Below are positions 45,878-54,654 of a DNA stretch of 64,000 bases, in pieces. Every line of letters begins with the position of its first letter. The first letter of the stretch is position 1. The notes beneath the pieces are model-generated. The model searched no databases and was not told the DNA's origin. It saw only the letters and a list, made by a program, of their open reading frames with translations. Where the stretch lies: contig JAZLFM010000043.1 in NCBI GenBank assembly GCA_045615765.1, forward strand, positions 1 through 64,000, in the 5' to 3' direction. Origin of the DNA: UBA1715 sp045615765 (lineage in GTDB: Bacteria > Bacteroidota > Bacteroidia > Bacteroidales > UBA1715). The translations under genes and the position numbers were made by a program.

Positions 45878-46414
45878 ATGAAGATTTATACCAAAACAGG
45901 CGACGATGGAACTACTTCGTTGGTCGGTGGAACAAGGGTGCAGAAGGATGATCCACGAATAGAATGCTATGGAACAATAGATGAACTAAATTCATATATT
46001 GGATTGATTCGTGATTCTATTGATAATGTAGAAATTCAGGATCAGTTGTTGAAGATTCAAAATAATTTGTTTGTAATTGGTGGTGTTTTTGCTAATGAGA
46101 AAGACATTTTTTTGAATGTATCTGATGAAGAAATTCACTTGTTGGAACAACATATTGACGAAATTTCTGCAGAATTGTTGCCTCTGAAAACTTTTATCTT
46201 GCCTGGCGGACATATAGTGTCTTCGTATTGTCAAATCGCTCGAACTGTTTGTAGAAGGGCAGAGCGAAGGATTTGTTCGTTAGATTCGAATGAAAGAGGA
46301 AAAAGGTTATCAACAGTCTATATGAACCGTCTAAGCGACTATTTATTTGTATTAGCGCGGAAGGTTTTAAAAGATTTCAACAAAAGCGAAATTACATGGA
46401 ATCCTTCTTTGTAG
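45878..46414 (+). CDS. PduO-type cob(I)alamin adenosyltransferase
   Basis: 178 aa. N-terminal KIYTKTGDDGTTSLVGG forms the ATP site; ECYGTIDELNSYIGLI and LPGGHIVSSYCQIARTVCRRAER are the other conserved blocks, with the Arg residues and a final NRLSDYLFVLAR. Transfers adenosyl from ATP to cobalamin to make coenzyme B12. Lies between prfC (15 nt) and the small DUF2795 gene (48 nt). Its B12-dependent client enzymes are not in the window. Confidence 0.94.
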   Translation: MKIYTKTGDDGTTSLVGGTRVQKDDPRIECYGTIDELNSYIGLIRDSIDNVEIQDQLLKIQNNLFVIGGVFANEKDIFLNVSDEEIHLLEQHIDEISAELLPLKTFILPGGHIVSSYCQIARTVCRRAERRICSLDSNERGKRLSTVYMNRLSDYLFVLARKVLKDFNKSEITWNPSL

Positions 46415-46462
46415 TTTCTATAAAAATCACTTTATTCGCAAAAAAATAAAAATATAAATACT

Positions 46463-46684
46463 ATGTATTGGACTTTAGAATTAGCTTCGAAATTGGAAGA
46501 TGCACCATGGCCAGCAACTAAGGAAGAATTGATTGATTATGCAATTCGTTCTGGTGCTCCACAAGAGGTTGTAGAAAATTTGAATGAAATGGAAGATGAA
46601 GGCGAAGTGTACGAAAGTATCGAAGAAATCTGGCCAGATTATCCAAGTAAAGATGACTTTTTCTTCAATGAAGAAGAATATTAA
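46463..46684 (+). CDS. DUF2795 small acidic protein
   Basis: 73 aa, very acidic. MYWTLELASKLEDAPWPATKEELIDYAIRSGAP matches the DUF2795 pattern (a small helical domain with the PATKxELIxYA stretch). Function unknown. Linked downstream of the adenosyltransferase and followed by a terminator; I recall this pairing in other Bacteroidota, but cannot verify it here. Confidence 0.8.
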   Translation: MYWTLELASKLEDAPWPATKEELIDYAIRSGAPQEVVENLNEMEDEGEVYESIEEIWPDYPSKDDFFFNEEEY

Positions 46685-46707
46685 TTAAACGCTTGTGCGC
46701 TAAAAAG

Positions 46708-46738
46708 AAAAGGCTATGACGAAAGTTGTAGCCTTTTT
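46708..46738. terminator. Bidirectional terminator after the DUF2795 gene
   Basis: AAAAGGCTA / TAGCCTTTT with T-run; convergent with the plug gene, whose stop lies at its edge. Confidence 0.8.
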
Positions 46739-48072
46739 TATTTCTTGGAGTTAATTCGTTTGTAACCAATACAACGGTCGTAACCCATACTATAGTCGTA
46801 GTAATAGACGAAAACTTCGTATTCGTTTTCTGTTTGGTAAAAACTTCCGTCTATTTCAGAGTAATCAATGGTTTTAAAATCGTCGGAAGCGCGAATGTAG
46901 GTATAACTATAATATCCTTGTTTTAACAAGATTGTTGCTTCATATTGTTGTTTTTCAATATTATACGTCATTTTGTTTTCGTCGTTCATCTTCCAATCAT
47001 TGAATTCCCCGCATACATAGAGATTGAATGTGTCATTCATTGTTTTGTGATATGGAAGACTAAATTGCACTTCTGCATAATCTGCTGTGTAATCAGAACT
47101 ATTAGGGTTGATTTCGTCGTAAATAAGGAATTTTCCATTCAAATCTGTAGTTGATGTGTATGCAGAATGCCAGTCATCGTCGGCATGGAGTTTTATCTTG
47201 TATGTTCCGTTTTCTTTGTGGATGTAATCTATAGGAAAGGTTGCGATATGTAAGTTTTTGAATGCAAACTGATGGAACTCATTTCCTGCTTCAAATAATG
47301 CATTTCTATTGTCGTTAAAAATAAGATTTCCGTCTCCTGAAATATGGCTTGGTTTTATGCCAGTGATAGTTTTATCCCAGCGGCCATTTTGTCTATATAC
47401 AACAAATAAATCTTTGTCGTAATTTGATAAGTCAAATCCGTGAGGAATAATTTTTGTCTCTATTTGTTGATGGAAATCAATAAATTGTACAATATTTGGT
47501 CGTTTTGCTTCCGCTTGAATTTCCACTAATTGTTCGTAAACTACAAACCGTTTTTGTATTAATGGTACTATATTGTCGTCATCGGTTAATTCATATATTT
47601 GAAGAATGTAGTTTCCTGAAACATGGAGTGTTACATCGGAGAATGGGAATAAAAAACTATAATGGATATATGGAACGGTTGTGCTGAAAGAAATTTCGGC
47701 TCGGTCTCCGTCTAAAGCTAATTCTTCGTTAATCGTTATATATTCACTTTCAATTAAATTGTCTTCTTGCCAGTTTCTGTCGCAGTGAATAATCTTATAT
47801 CGTAAATCTCTTGGACTATCTTCTAAAATATCAAAATCAACCTTTAAACCTTTGTTTTTGATTAGAGGGAAAACTGGATTTGCAAGTGAGTCTCCTTTCT
47901 CGGGACCATAATGTATAATATAACCTTTTCTTTCTTCGATGACAGGAACCATTTTGAATGATTTGATTTTTGCATACGAAGATTTCACATATTGATCGTA
48001 CATAATTTGCGAAAACGCAAAATTGTATATCAATAGTGCAATAAAAGCGGATATGATTTTTTTCGTTCTCAT
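46738..48072 (-). CDS. DUF5103 type IX secretion plug protein
   Basis: 444 aa with a signal peptide (LIYNFAFSQ). Start and layout match the DUF5103/T9SS plug family: IKSFKMVPV, FPLIKNKGLKVDFDILEDSPRDLRYKIIHCDRNWQ near residues 75-115, then YSFLFPF, and a second beta domain containing YVCGEFNDWKMNDENKM (carbohydrate-module-like) and LKQGYYSYTYI. In Flavobacterium a plug protein closes the SprA channel from the periplasmic side when no cargo partner is bound. It is downstream of the GH130 and epimerase genes but separated by a palindrome. With porU, porV, porP and gldJ it is the fifth T9SS-related gene here. Confidence 0.88.
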   Translation of the reverse strand: MRTKKIISAFIALLIYNFAFSQIMYDQYVKSSYAKIKSFKMVPVIEERKGYIIHYGPEKGDSLANPVFPLIKNKGLKVDFDILEDSPRDLRYKIIHCDRNWQEDNLIESEYITINEELALDGDRAEISFSTTVPYIHYSFLFPFSDVTLHVSGNYILQIYELTDDDNIVPLIQKRFVVYEQLVEIQAEAKRPNIVQFIDFHQQIETKIIPHGFDLSNYDKDLFVVYRQNGRWDKTITGIKPSHISGDGNLIFNDNRNALFEAGNEFHQFAFKNLHIATFPIDYIHKENGTYKIKLHADDDWHSAYTSTTDLNGKFLIYDEINPNSSDYTADYAEVQFSLPYHKTMNDTFNLYVCGEFNDWKMNDENKMTYNIEKQQYEATILLKQGYYSYTYIRASDDFKTIDYSEIDGSFYQTENEYEVFVYYYDYSMGYDRCIGYKRINSKK

Positions 48073-48079
48073 TAAATGG

Positions 48080-48098
48080 GGCGGAGTAGAACCCCGCC
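48080..48098. repeat. Intergenic palindrome (GGCGGAGT family)
   Basis: GGCGGAGT / ACCCCGCC around a 3-nt loop with one A-C mismatch, between the epimerase stop and the plug ATG. Third member of the palindrome family; no T-run. Confidence 0.5.
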
Positions 48099-48104
48099 TT
48101 TACA

Positions 48105-49298
48105 TTATTTCCATTTATCCATTTCTTTTACCATATGCATGAGCCCGCGTCCGTTATGGTAAGGACATTTCCACATACCCATTTTGGCTTCTTCATCTAC
48201 AGGAAAACCTTCGTCGTCTATACGCCAGAACCATTCGCCGTGAACTCTGTCGATGAGGTTTTCGCGAATATATTCCCATTGTTTTAATGCAAGTGTACGA
48301 TATTCTTCTTTGCCTGTCATGTCGAAAGCATTTGCAAGTCCTTCTACAGCTTCTATTTGTACCCACCAATGACGATCTTTGTCTATCGTGCCTTTTTCTG
48401 GGAATATCTCGTATAGTGTAGAATTTGTTTCTTTGTCAAATCCTTCTTCTATAAATGTGTCGACCATTGCAAGAATTTGTGGACGAATTGTTTCTAGTAA
48501 TTGTTTGTCTCCAAGCATTTCTGCCGCTTCCCAAACTAACCATGTTGATTCTATGTCGTGTCCGTATGAAAATTCTGTTGTTTTTGGTTTCCAATCTTCA
48601 GAAAAGAAAATAGTTACATGATTTTTGTCGTTAACAATTTTGTTCATGTAGATTTCTATTTCTTTTTTGAGTGCTTCGCCAACTTTGGGATTTTTTGTCG
48701 CCTCGTACAATGTTGTGTATGCTTCCAAAACATGGAGATTCGTGTTCATACCTTTCGGTTCGTTGAGGTCTTTCACACTAAGACGTACATCATCGAGTTT
48801 TTCCCATGTTTCGGAGAATGCTTCGAAGTATCCGCCATTTTTTTTGTCGTAGCAAATAGTCTCCAATTTTTCGAAAATGTCCATTGCCATTTCAAGCGCT
48901 TGTTTATCGTTGAATGCAAGTGCGTATTCCGAGTAGGCGTAAATCGTAAATGCTTCAGCATAAACTTGTTTCTTGTTTACAACCACATTCCCATCGCAAT
49001 CGGTTTCCCAATAAACGCCACCGTTTTTCTTATCAAGAAAGTGGTTTTCTATGAATGATTTTGCTAAATCTGCGTATTTCTTATAGTCTTCGTTTTGGTA
49101 GAAACGGCATGCTGCAGAGAAAGTCCACATAATGCGGGAATACATGATGATTCCTTTGTTTGCTTCTGGATATGGTGTTCCATAGTGGTCCATTTCTCCT
49201 AAATATTGTCCACTTTCTTTGTCTATAGCTTTTGTTGACCAAAATGAAAGAACACTATGTAATTCTTTCTCAAATTCTTTTTGTAGTTCCGCGTACAT
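48105..49298 (-). CDS. Cellobiose 2-epimerase (AGE family)
   Basis: 397 aa (alpha/alpha)6 barrel of the N-acylglucosamine 2-epimerase superfamily. Markers of cellobiose/mannobiose epimerases: KGMNTNLHVLEAYT, FSYGHDIESTWLVWEA and HWWVQIEAVEGL (catalytic His residues in GHDIE and RHWW), with WFWRID near the C-terminus. Such enzymes turn beta-1,4-mannobiose into mannosyl-glucose. It follows the GH130 phosphorylase gene by 8 nt, so product and substrate match: epimerised disaccharide is then phosphorolysed. Confidence 0.9.
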   Translation of the reverse strand: MYAELQKEFEKELHSVLSFWSTKAIDKESGQYLGEMDHYGTPYPEANKGIIMYSRIMWTFSAACRFYQNEDYKKYADLAKSFIENHFLDKKNGGVYWETDCDGNVVVNKKQVYAEAFTIYAYSEYALAFNDKQALEMAMDIFEKLETICYDKKNGGYFEAFSETWEKLDDVRLSVKDLNEPKGMNTNLHVLEAYTTLYEATKNPKVGEALKKEIEIYMNKIVNDKNHVTIFFSEDWKPKTTEFSYGHDIESTWLVWEAAEMLGDKQLLETIRPQILAMVDTFIEEGFDKETNSTLYEIFPEKGTIDKDRHWWVQIEAVEGLANAFDMTGKEEYRTLALKQWEYIRENLIDRVHGEWFWRIDDEGFPVDEEAKMGMWKCPYHNGRGLMHMVKEMDKWK

Positions 49299-49306
49299 AA
49301 TCAGGA

Positions 49307-50482
49307 TTATTTATTGTTTCTGATTAATTTTATGATGTTTTCTACTGATTTGCCGGTTCTTAATCCATCTTCAGGAGTGTTTAAGCAGTAATCCACAAGA
49401 CGGTCAATCGTGCTAACTGCAACGTGCATTCTGGTGTCGGAAGAAGCGTAGTAAATAAATACAGTGCCGTCTTCATCAGCAATCCAACCATTTGAGAATG
49501 CGACATTTGATACATCGCCGATTCGTTCATCATTTTGTGGCGCTAAGAAATAACCGCCAGGTTGTGCAATAACTTTGTCAGGTTGCTCTAGGTCGGTTAA
49601 AAACATATATAGAACATATCTAAGCCCAGCTGCTGTGTTTCGAACGCCATGAGCTAGGTTTAACCAACCTTTAGCAGTCTTTATAGGAGCAGGACCCATA
49701 CCATTTTTCAATTCGTAGATAGTGTGGTATTGTTTGTTACTGAAAATATGCTCGTCTTCAATAACGGGATTCTTCATGTCTGTAATATATCCGAAACCGA
49801 TACCGCCACCAGAACCAACTTCAATAAATCCGTCTTGTGGTCGAGTGTAAAGTGCATATTTCCCGTTTACAAAGTGAGGGAACATCACAACATTTCGTTG
49901 TTGACCGCTATTTGAAATTAAATCAGGAAGTCTTTCCCAATTTTTTAAATCTTTTGTACGAACAACACCGGCATTTGCAATTGCAGAACTTGTGTCACCT
50001 GCAGGAGCGTTAGGATCTTTTCTTTCTGTACAGAATATACCATAGATATAGCCGTCGTCGTGTTGTGTTAAACGCATATCGTAAACATTAATGTCTGGAT
50101 CGCTTGTTTCTGGAAGTAGGATAGGTTCATCCCAAAAACGGAAGTTGTCGATACCGTTTGGACTTTCTGCTATGGCAAAAAACGATTTTCTGTCCCAACC
50201 TTCAACACGCGCACAAAGAATATATTTTCCGTTGAATTTCATTGCGCCAGCGTTGAATGCTGCGTTTACACCGATTCTTTGAAGTAGAAGCGGGTTTCTC
50301 TTTAGATTCAAATCAAATCTCCACGATAGCGGAATATGTTTGTCAGTTAATACAGGATTCTCAAAACGCTGATAAATACCATTGTATTCTTTTGAAGGGA
50401 TATTTACTTGAGAAAGCAATGCTTCTTGTTCTTTTGTAAGTTCTGCAAGTTGTTCTTCTGCAGTTTTTGAAAATACTTTCAT
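49307..50482 (-). CDS. GH130 4-O-beta-D-mannosyl-D-glucose phosphorylase
   Basis: 391 aa five-bladed propeller. NPLLLQRIGVNAAFNAGA near residue 65, ARVEGWDRKSFFAIAES, and the catalytic Asp in PDINVYDMRLTQHDDG are as in GH130 subfamily 1. Reaction: mannosyl-glucose plus phosphate to mannose 1-phosphate plus glucose. With the epimerase directly downstream it gives a complete intracellular route for beta-1,4-mannobiose. No transporter or mannanase is adjacent; the GH5 at the other end of the window could, by inference, release such oligosaccharides. Confidence 0.92.
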   Translation of the reverse strand: MKVFSKTAEEQLAELTKEQEALLSQVNIPSKEYNGIYQRFENPVLTDKHIPLSWRFDLNLKRNPLLLQRIGVNAAFNAGAMKFNGKYILCARVEGWDRKSFFAIAESPNGIDNFRFWDEPILLPETSDPDINVYDMRLTQHDDGYIYGIFCTERKDPNAPAGDTSSAIANAGVVRTKDLKNWERLPDLISNSGQQRNVVMFPHFVNGKYALYTRPQDGFIEVGSGGGIGFGYITDMKNPVIEDEHIFSNKQYHTIYELKNGMGPAPIKTAKGWLNLAHGVRNTAAGLRYVLYMFLTDLEQPDKVIAQPGGYFLAPQNDERIGDVSNVAFSNGWIADEDGTVFIYYASSDTRMHVAVSTIDRLVDYCLNTPEDGLRTGKSVENIIKLIRNNK

Positions 50483-50511
50483 AGTACGAATTTTATATTT
50501 TATTTAGATTA

Positions 50512-50519
50512 CAAATGTA
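50512..50519 (-). promoter_or_regulatory. -7 box of the mannobiose-utilisation operon
   Basis: TACATTTG on the minus strand, 29 nt before the GH130 ATG. Confidence 0.6.
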
Positions 50520-50570
50520 TAAAATCGTTTTTGAAAATAGGCTGTGGTTATTGTTTTTTTAACACAATAT

Positions 50571-52808
50571 TTAGAAACCTTCATATTCCATATTTGCAAG
50601 AACAAAACGGATATCTTGATAGTCGTAGTTTGGAAGTTCTTCTTTTATAGTAGCTACACTTTTTGTGTTTAATTTTTTTATAGTTTTCTTTATTTTGTTT
50701 GCATCAGTTTTTTCTACAAAATCGTAAAGTGACAGAGCTCCTTCGGCAAGATAATATTCAATGTGTTTGTTGATGGTATTTACAGTAAGTTTTCGTTCTT
50801 CTGCAATTTTTTGAATAGTCATTCCATCGGAATACATAAGATAGGTGATTTCTTTCGTGTCGATTTTTTGGTCAGTGTATTTTACCGTCTCTGGAGATTT
50901 CTTCGCTACTTTTTGAAATAAAATTTTCTTACGAATTTCTTGGTCGATTTCAAAGTTGAGGTTCTCTTTTGTGAATGATTTTCCGGAATTCATTGATTCA
51001 ATCAATTTTACACATTTGTTTGTTTTTTGTAGTGCAGTAAAAAATACTAATTCAAAATTTTGTAAATCAACGATGTAGGTTTTCATTCCGCTTGTGTTCG
51101 AAGCTTTTGCGACAACAGTGTAAATTGTAGTGGATATTTCATCGAAAATAGGAGTGAAGTATGCAATGGATGCTTTTATTCGCTCTTCTAATCGTTTGAA
51201 ATCCTTTTGAATGAAAATATTTTGTAGTTGGATTGTAAATTTATGTGCAGTAGAAACTAACGTGTCAATTTTGGGTTGTATTTCAAGGATTTGTTTCTTG
51301 AATTCTGCAGAAGGAGATTTCGCATTAAAAAGATTGTCTTCTTCGTAGTGCGTTAGATGTTCATTGAATTCGTCAGTTAAAGAATCGAAATTGAAACTTT
51401 CTATAACGATTTGTCCGATATATTTTTGTGCTTCTATTGTAAAGATTTGTTGTAGCTCGTTTTCGTTCTTTTTGTCGTTTGTAAAGTCTATGACTCGTTT
51501 GTCTTGTTCTGGAAAATCGTCAACTATAGGTTCGGATAGTACCAGACCTTCGAGTGATTCTAATCGTGAAAGTGCAACATAAATTTGTCCAGGAGCGAAA
51601 GCTTCTGATACATCGATTATTGCGTTTTTAAAAGTTAGACCTTGACTTTTATGTACAGTTACCGCCCAGGCTAGTTTTATCGGGTATTGGATGAATTGTC
51701 CGATAACTTCTTCTTCGATTTGTCCTGTTGATTTGTCAAGTGTATATCGAATGTTTTCCCACGTATATTTTCCAACTTCGACTTCTTGATCATTTTCAGG
51801 AAATGTTACAATAATATTGTCAGGTAATATTTCTTTTATCGTCCCGATTTTCCCGTTATAATACGATTGTCCTTGGTTTTGATCGTTCTTTATGAACATT
51901 ATTTGGGCCCCAACTCGTAATTCTAAATTGGGACTGATAGGATAGATATTTTCTGGAAATGTTCCTGTGATTTTTGCTTCAAAAAATTCCGAAGTAGTTT
52001 TTAGTTTACGCAATTTTGTGTCGTTAATAGCGTCTGCTTTTCTATTGTGTGTAGTTAGGAATATGAACGGCTGTTTTTTCGGTGCTTCAAAGTCAGGAAT
52101 GTAATGTTTGTTTAGCTCATTAATATCCTTTTGAACGAATTTGTTGTCTCGTAGATTTCCTAAAATTTCTATAAACCTAAAATCGCTTTGTCGGTATATT
52201 TTTTCTAATTCTAATGTGATAGGTTGATTTCCTCGTAAGGCAAGGGAGTCAAAGAAATACATTCCATTGTAGAATTGTTTAAGGAAATCCCATTCTTCTT
52301 GTTTTACAACTGGAGGCAATTGAAGCATATCTCCGATGAAAAGAACCTGCACTCCGCCGAACGGTAAGTGTCTGCAATGGCGAATATATCGTAACTCTAC
52401 ATCAATAGCATCGAGTAAATCGGCACGAAGCATACTGACTTCGTCAATGATTAGCAATTCTATAGAACGAAGTAATTGTCTTTTTGCTCCATTCATTTTA
52501 TGTGTTTCCTTTGGTATTTTGCTAAAAGGCATGATAGCAAAGGGGATTTCTTGCGTGTTAAATCGGACTTCGGGAGCATAACACGATGGAGGAATTTGAA
52601 ATAATGAGTGTATGGTTACTCCGCCAGCATTTAAGGCCGCAATGCCAGTTGGTGCAACGATAACAAATTGTTTGTGGGTATTTTTTACAATGTTTTTTAA
52701 TAAAGTGGTTTTTCCTGTTCCCGCTTTTCCTGTTAAAAATATATTCTGATTCGTTCCGTTTATGAAACGAATTACATGGCGAGCTGCTGAGTTATCGTCA
52801 AAGTTCAT
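50571..52808 (-). CDS. Pif1/RecD-like helicase with C-terminal helix-turn-helix
   Basis: 745 aa from MNFDDNSAA. Walker A LTGKAGTGKTTLL near residue 30, APTGIAALNAGGVTIHS, Walker B IIDEVSML, and, after a UvrD/RecD-like C-lobe, LAWAVTVHKSQGLTF and YVALSRL. A linker of about 150 residues leads to a C-terminal helix-turn-helix (DGMTIQKIAEERKLTVNTINKHI, about 660-690) as in RQC/HTH_40-type helicase tails. Likely a 5'-3' DNA helicase in genome maintenance. An upstream ATG at 52844 is rejected because the -7 box lies between it and the chosen start. Confidence 0.88.
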   Translation of the reverse strand: MNFDDNSAARHVIRFINGTNQNIFLTGKAGTGKTTLLKNIVKNTHKQFVIVAPTGIAALNAGGVTIHSLFQIPPSCYAPEVRFNTQEIPFAIMPFSKIPKETHKMNGAKRQLLRSIELLIIDEVSMLRADLLDAIDVELRYIRHCRHLPFGGVQVLFIGDMLQLPPVVKQEEWDFLKQFYNGMYFFDSLALRGNQPITLELEKIYRQSDFRFIEILGNLRDNKFVQKDINELNKHYIPDFEAPKKQPFIFLTTHNRKADAINDTKLRKLKTTSEFFEAKITGTFPENIYPISPNLELRVGAQIMFIKNDQNQGQSYYNGKIGTIKEILPDNIIVTFPENDQEVEVGKYTWENIRYTLDKSTGQIEEEVIGQFIQYPIKLAWAVTVHKSQGLTFKNAIIDVSEAFAPGQIYVALSRLESLEGLVLSEPIVDDFPEQDKRVIDFTNDKKNENELQQIFTIEAQKYIGQIVIESFNFDSLTDEFNEHLTHYEEDNLFNAKSPSAEFKKQILEIQPKIDTLVSTAHKFTIQLQNIFIQKDFKRLEERIKASIAYFTPIFDEISTTIYTVVAKASNTSGMKTYIVDLQNFELVFFTALQKTNKCVKLIESMNSGKSFTKENLNFEIDQEIRKKILFQKVAKKSPETVKYTDQKIDTKEITYLMYSDGMTIQKIAEERKLTVNTINKHIEYYLAEGALSLYDFVEKTDANKIKKTIKKLNTKSVATIKEELPNYDYQDIRFVLANMEYEGF

Positions 52809-52832
52809 CTTTTTGTCTTTCTTGGTGGTTGA

Positions 52833-52840
52833 CAAATTTA
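52833..52840 (-). promoter_or_regulatory. -7 box of the Pif1-like helicase gene
   Basis: TAAATTTG on the minus strand, with TTG at 52858-52860 after 17 nt; decides the start codon. Confidence 0.6.
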
Positions 52841-52926
52841 GCATATTTATTTGGGAACAATGTATAATTTGACATTAAAAAGATTGTAATAATGTTGTAT
52901 AAATTTTTATTGTTGTCTTTTGACTT

Positions 52927-53030
52927 AAAATGTGTAAAATAGTCCAATAGAAATGTGCAAAATATGCAAAATAGTCCAATAGAAATGTGAAAAATATGTA
53001 AAATAGTCCAATAGAAATTTGTAAATAGTT
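52927..53030. repeat. 32-bp tandem repeat, two full and two partial copies
   Basis: Full copies at 52951-52982 and 52983-53014, each AAATGTG, then an A/T-rich part, then AAAATAGTCCAATAG; a partial copy at 52927-52950 and a degenerate one from 53015. The AGTCCAATAG core is unchanged in three copies. The array ends just upstream of the promoter of the DUF4143 ATPase. Confidence 0.85.
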
Positions 53031-53040
53031 GTATTATAAT

Positions 53041-53048
53041 TATTTTTG
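53041..53048 (+). promoter_or_regulatory. -7 box of the DUF4143 ATPase gene
   Basis: TATTTTTG directly after the tandem repeats. Transcription would begin at about 53054, so the mRNA is nearly leaderless and the second ATG (53063) may be the real start. Confidence 0.55.
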
Positions 53049-53053
53049 CAAAA

Positions 53054-54349
53054 ATGAATTTTATGGAAAAGGATTTGATTTTACAAGTGCTTCGTGAACA
53101 ACAAGAAGATGTGTTGAACGATGTTTTGATAGGTTCATGCGAAAGAAAAGAAGAACAACTATTTGAGTGGGAAAGTAATATGGCTCAAGTAGTTACGGGA
53201 GTTCGTCGTAGTGGTAAATCAACTTTGTGTCATAATGCATTGAAAAGACGTGGTGTGGAGTATGGGTATGTGAATTTTGATGATGATAGACTTGTAGGCC
53301 TGCAAACCTCAGATTTGAATACTGTATTGGAATGTATTTATCAATTATATGGAGTTGATATACAGTATGTTTTCTTAGATGAGGTACAAAATGTTGATGG
53401 TTGGTATTTGTTTGTTAATCGTTTGCTTCGTATGAAATTGCATGTGTTTGTAACAGGAAGCAATGCAAAACTATTATCCGGGGAGTTGGTAACTCACCTA
53501 ACAGGTCGTTATATGGAAATAAAATTGTATCCGTTTTCTTTCTTTGATTATTGCCGATTGTTGAATGTGGATATGACAGGTATAACAACCAAAGCTATTG
53601 CATCGCGGAATAGTGCCTTGGCTCAATACATTGTAGAAGGTGGTATGCCTGAAATTAAAAATATTCAATCCGTTCGAAATAGAAAAAACTATCTATCTGG
53701 TCTGATAGAAACAATTGTGACGAAGGATATAGCTCGTCGTTTTAGAATACGGAATACTGAAGCTCTTCGTCGTATAGTAAACCATTTGATAAATAATTGT
53801 TGTCAAACAATTCAATATGATCAGTTGGCGCAAATTTCATTGTTAGGTAGTAGTACAACGGTTCAGTCGTATGTTGCCTACTTGCAACAGGCATATTTGA
53901 TTCGTCGTTTGTCTAAGTTTAGTTTTAAGAGTGTTGAACGTATTACGAAAGAAAAAGCTTATGTTATAGATAACGGATTTATTGCAAATAGAGAAAATAG
54001 TTTATTGCCTGAAAATTTAGGTTGGCGTTTAGAAAATGTGGTTTTCATTGAATTGTTGAGACGTAATCAATTAGGAGCTGAGGATATTTATTACTATAAA
54101 CCAACCACTCGTAGTAAGGAAGTGGATTTTGTTGTATGTGAACAAGGCATAGTGAAAGAACTTGTACAAGTTTCATACTCTATAACAGAAAAAAAAGCCT
54201 ATAAACGTGAAACAGAAGCTCTTGTTGAAGCTGCACAAACATTACATTGTAATAATCTCACTATAGTATGCTTTGATGATAGTCGCGATGTGCAAATTAA
54301 TAATTACACAATAAAAATCCGTTCTGCGGTAGAATGGTTGTTGGAGTAG
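53054..54349 (+). CDS. AAA_14/DUF4143 ATP-binding protein
   Basis: 431 aa. Walker A GVRRSGKSTLC near residue 55, Walker B YVFLDEVQNVDGW near 115, sensor-like FVTGSNAKLLSGEL, and ELYPFSF-like MEIKLYPFSFFDYC. The C-terminal DUF4143 part has a nuclease-like core, YYKPTTRSKEVDFVV, of the restriction-endonuclease fold. These proteins are abundant in bacteria and archaea, often in many near-copies, with unclear function; a role in mobility or defence is only suspected. The start may be 53063. The preceding tandem repeats are distinctive. Confidence 0.88.
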   Translation: MNFMEKDLILQVLREQQEDVLNDVLIGSCERKEEQLFEWESNMAQVVTGVRRSGKSTLCHNALKRRGVEYGYVNFDDDRLVGLQTSDLNTVLECIYQLYGVDIQYVFLDEVQNVDGWYLFVNRLLRMKLHVFVTGSNAKLLSGELVTHLTGRYMEIKLYPFSFFDYCRLLNVDMTGITTKAIASRNSALAQYIVEGGMPEIKNIQSVRNRKNYLSGLIETIVTKDIARRFRIRNTEALRRIVNHLINNCCQTIQYDQLAQISLLGSSTTVQSYVAYLQQAYLIRRLSKFSFKSVERITKEKAYVIDNGFIANRENSLLPENLGWRLENVVFIELLRRNQLGAEDIYYYKPTTRSKEVDFVVCEQGIVKELVQVSYSITEKKAYKRETEALVEAAQTLHCNNLTIVCFDDSRDVQINNYTIKIRSAVEWLLE

Positions 54350-54654
54350 ATTATTGGTTGAATGCTTCTTTGCGTCTTTTTTTAGTTTATTCGTGAAGTT
54401 GAGTTGTATCTTCCTTGAAACCGAAATAAACTTGATTGTAGAATTTCCTCCCCCGAGTCTGTTGCATGCGTTAAGCTATATAGTTCTACAAGATTAAAGT
54501 AGATAATTGAACGGAGAATGGTTGATAGATGATGCTGGTAATAAGTTTCGTGTGAGCGGTAAAGATGGTACACTAAAACTTTGTATTCGCATATTCTATG
54601 CTTAACCTAAAATTGGAAGGGGATTTGCTTTAAATTCCATTGTATCGGAGAAAT
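54350..54654. other. Gene-poor stretch with a possible coding remnant
   Basis: 305 nt without a convincing gene. On the plus strand about 54509-54604 reads as a protein-like fragment (NGEWLIDDAGNKFRVSGKDG, then TLKLCIRIFYA and stop) with stop codons just before it. This may be the tail of a decayed gene. No terminator was seen. Confidence 0.4.

Noticed and set aside
52927..53030. CRISPR array
   Set aside because: The 32-bp units are directly tandem with no unique spacers, and no cas genes are near.
53054..54349. Reading the DUF4143 ATPase as a known defence gene
   Set aside because: The Walker and nuclease-like motifs are visible, but no neighbouring defence gene or phage marker supports a defence role.
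54382..54573. 63-codon minus-strand frame after the DUF4143 gene
   Set aside because: Low-complexity His/Tyr/Ser-rich translation, no promoter, and it runs against the protein-like plus-strand fragment.
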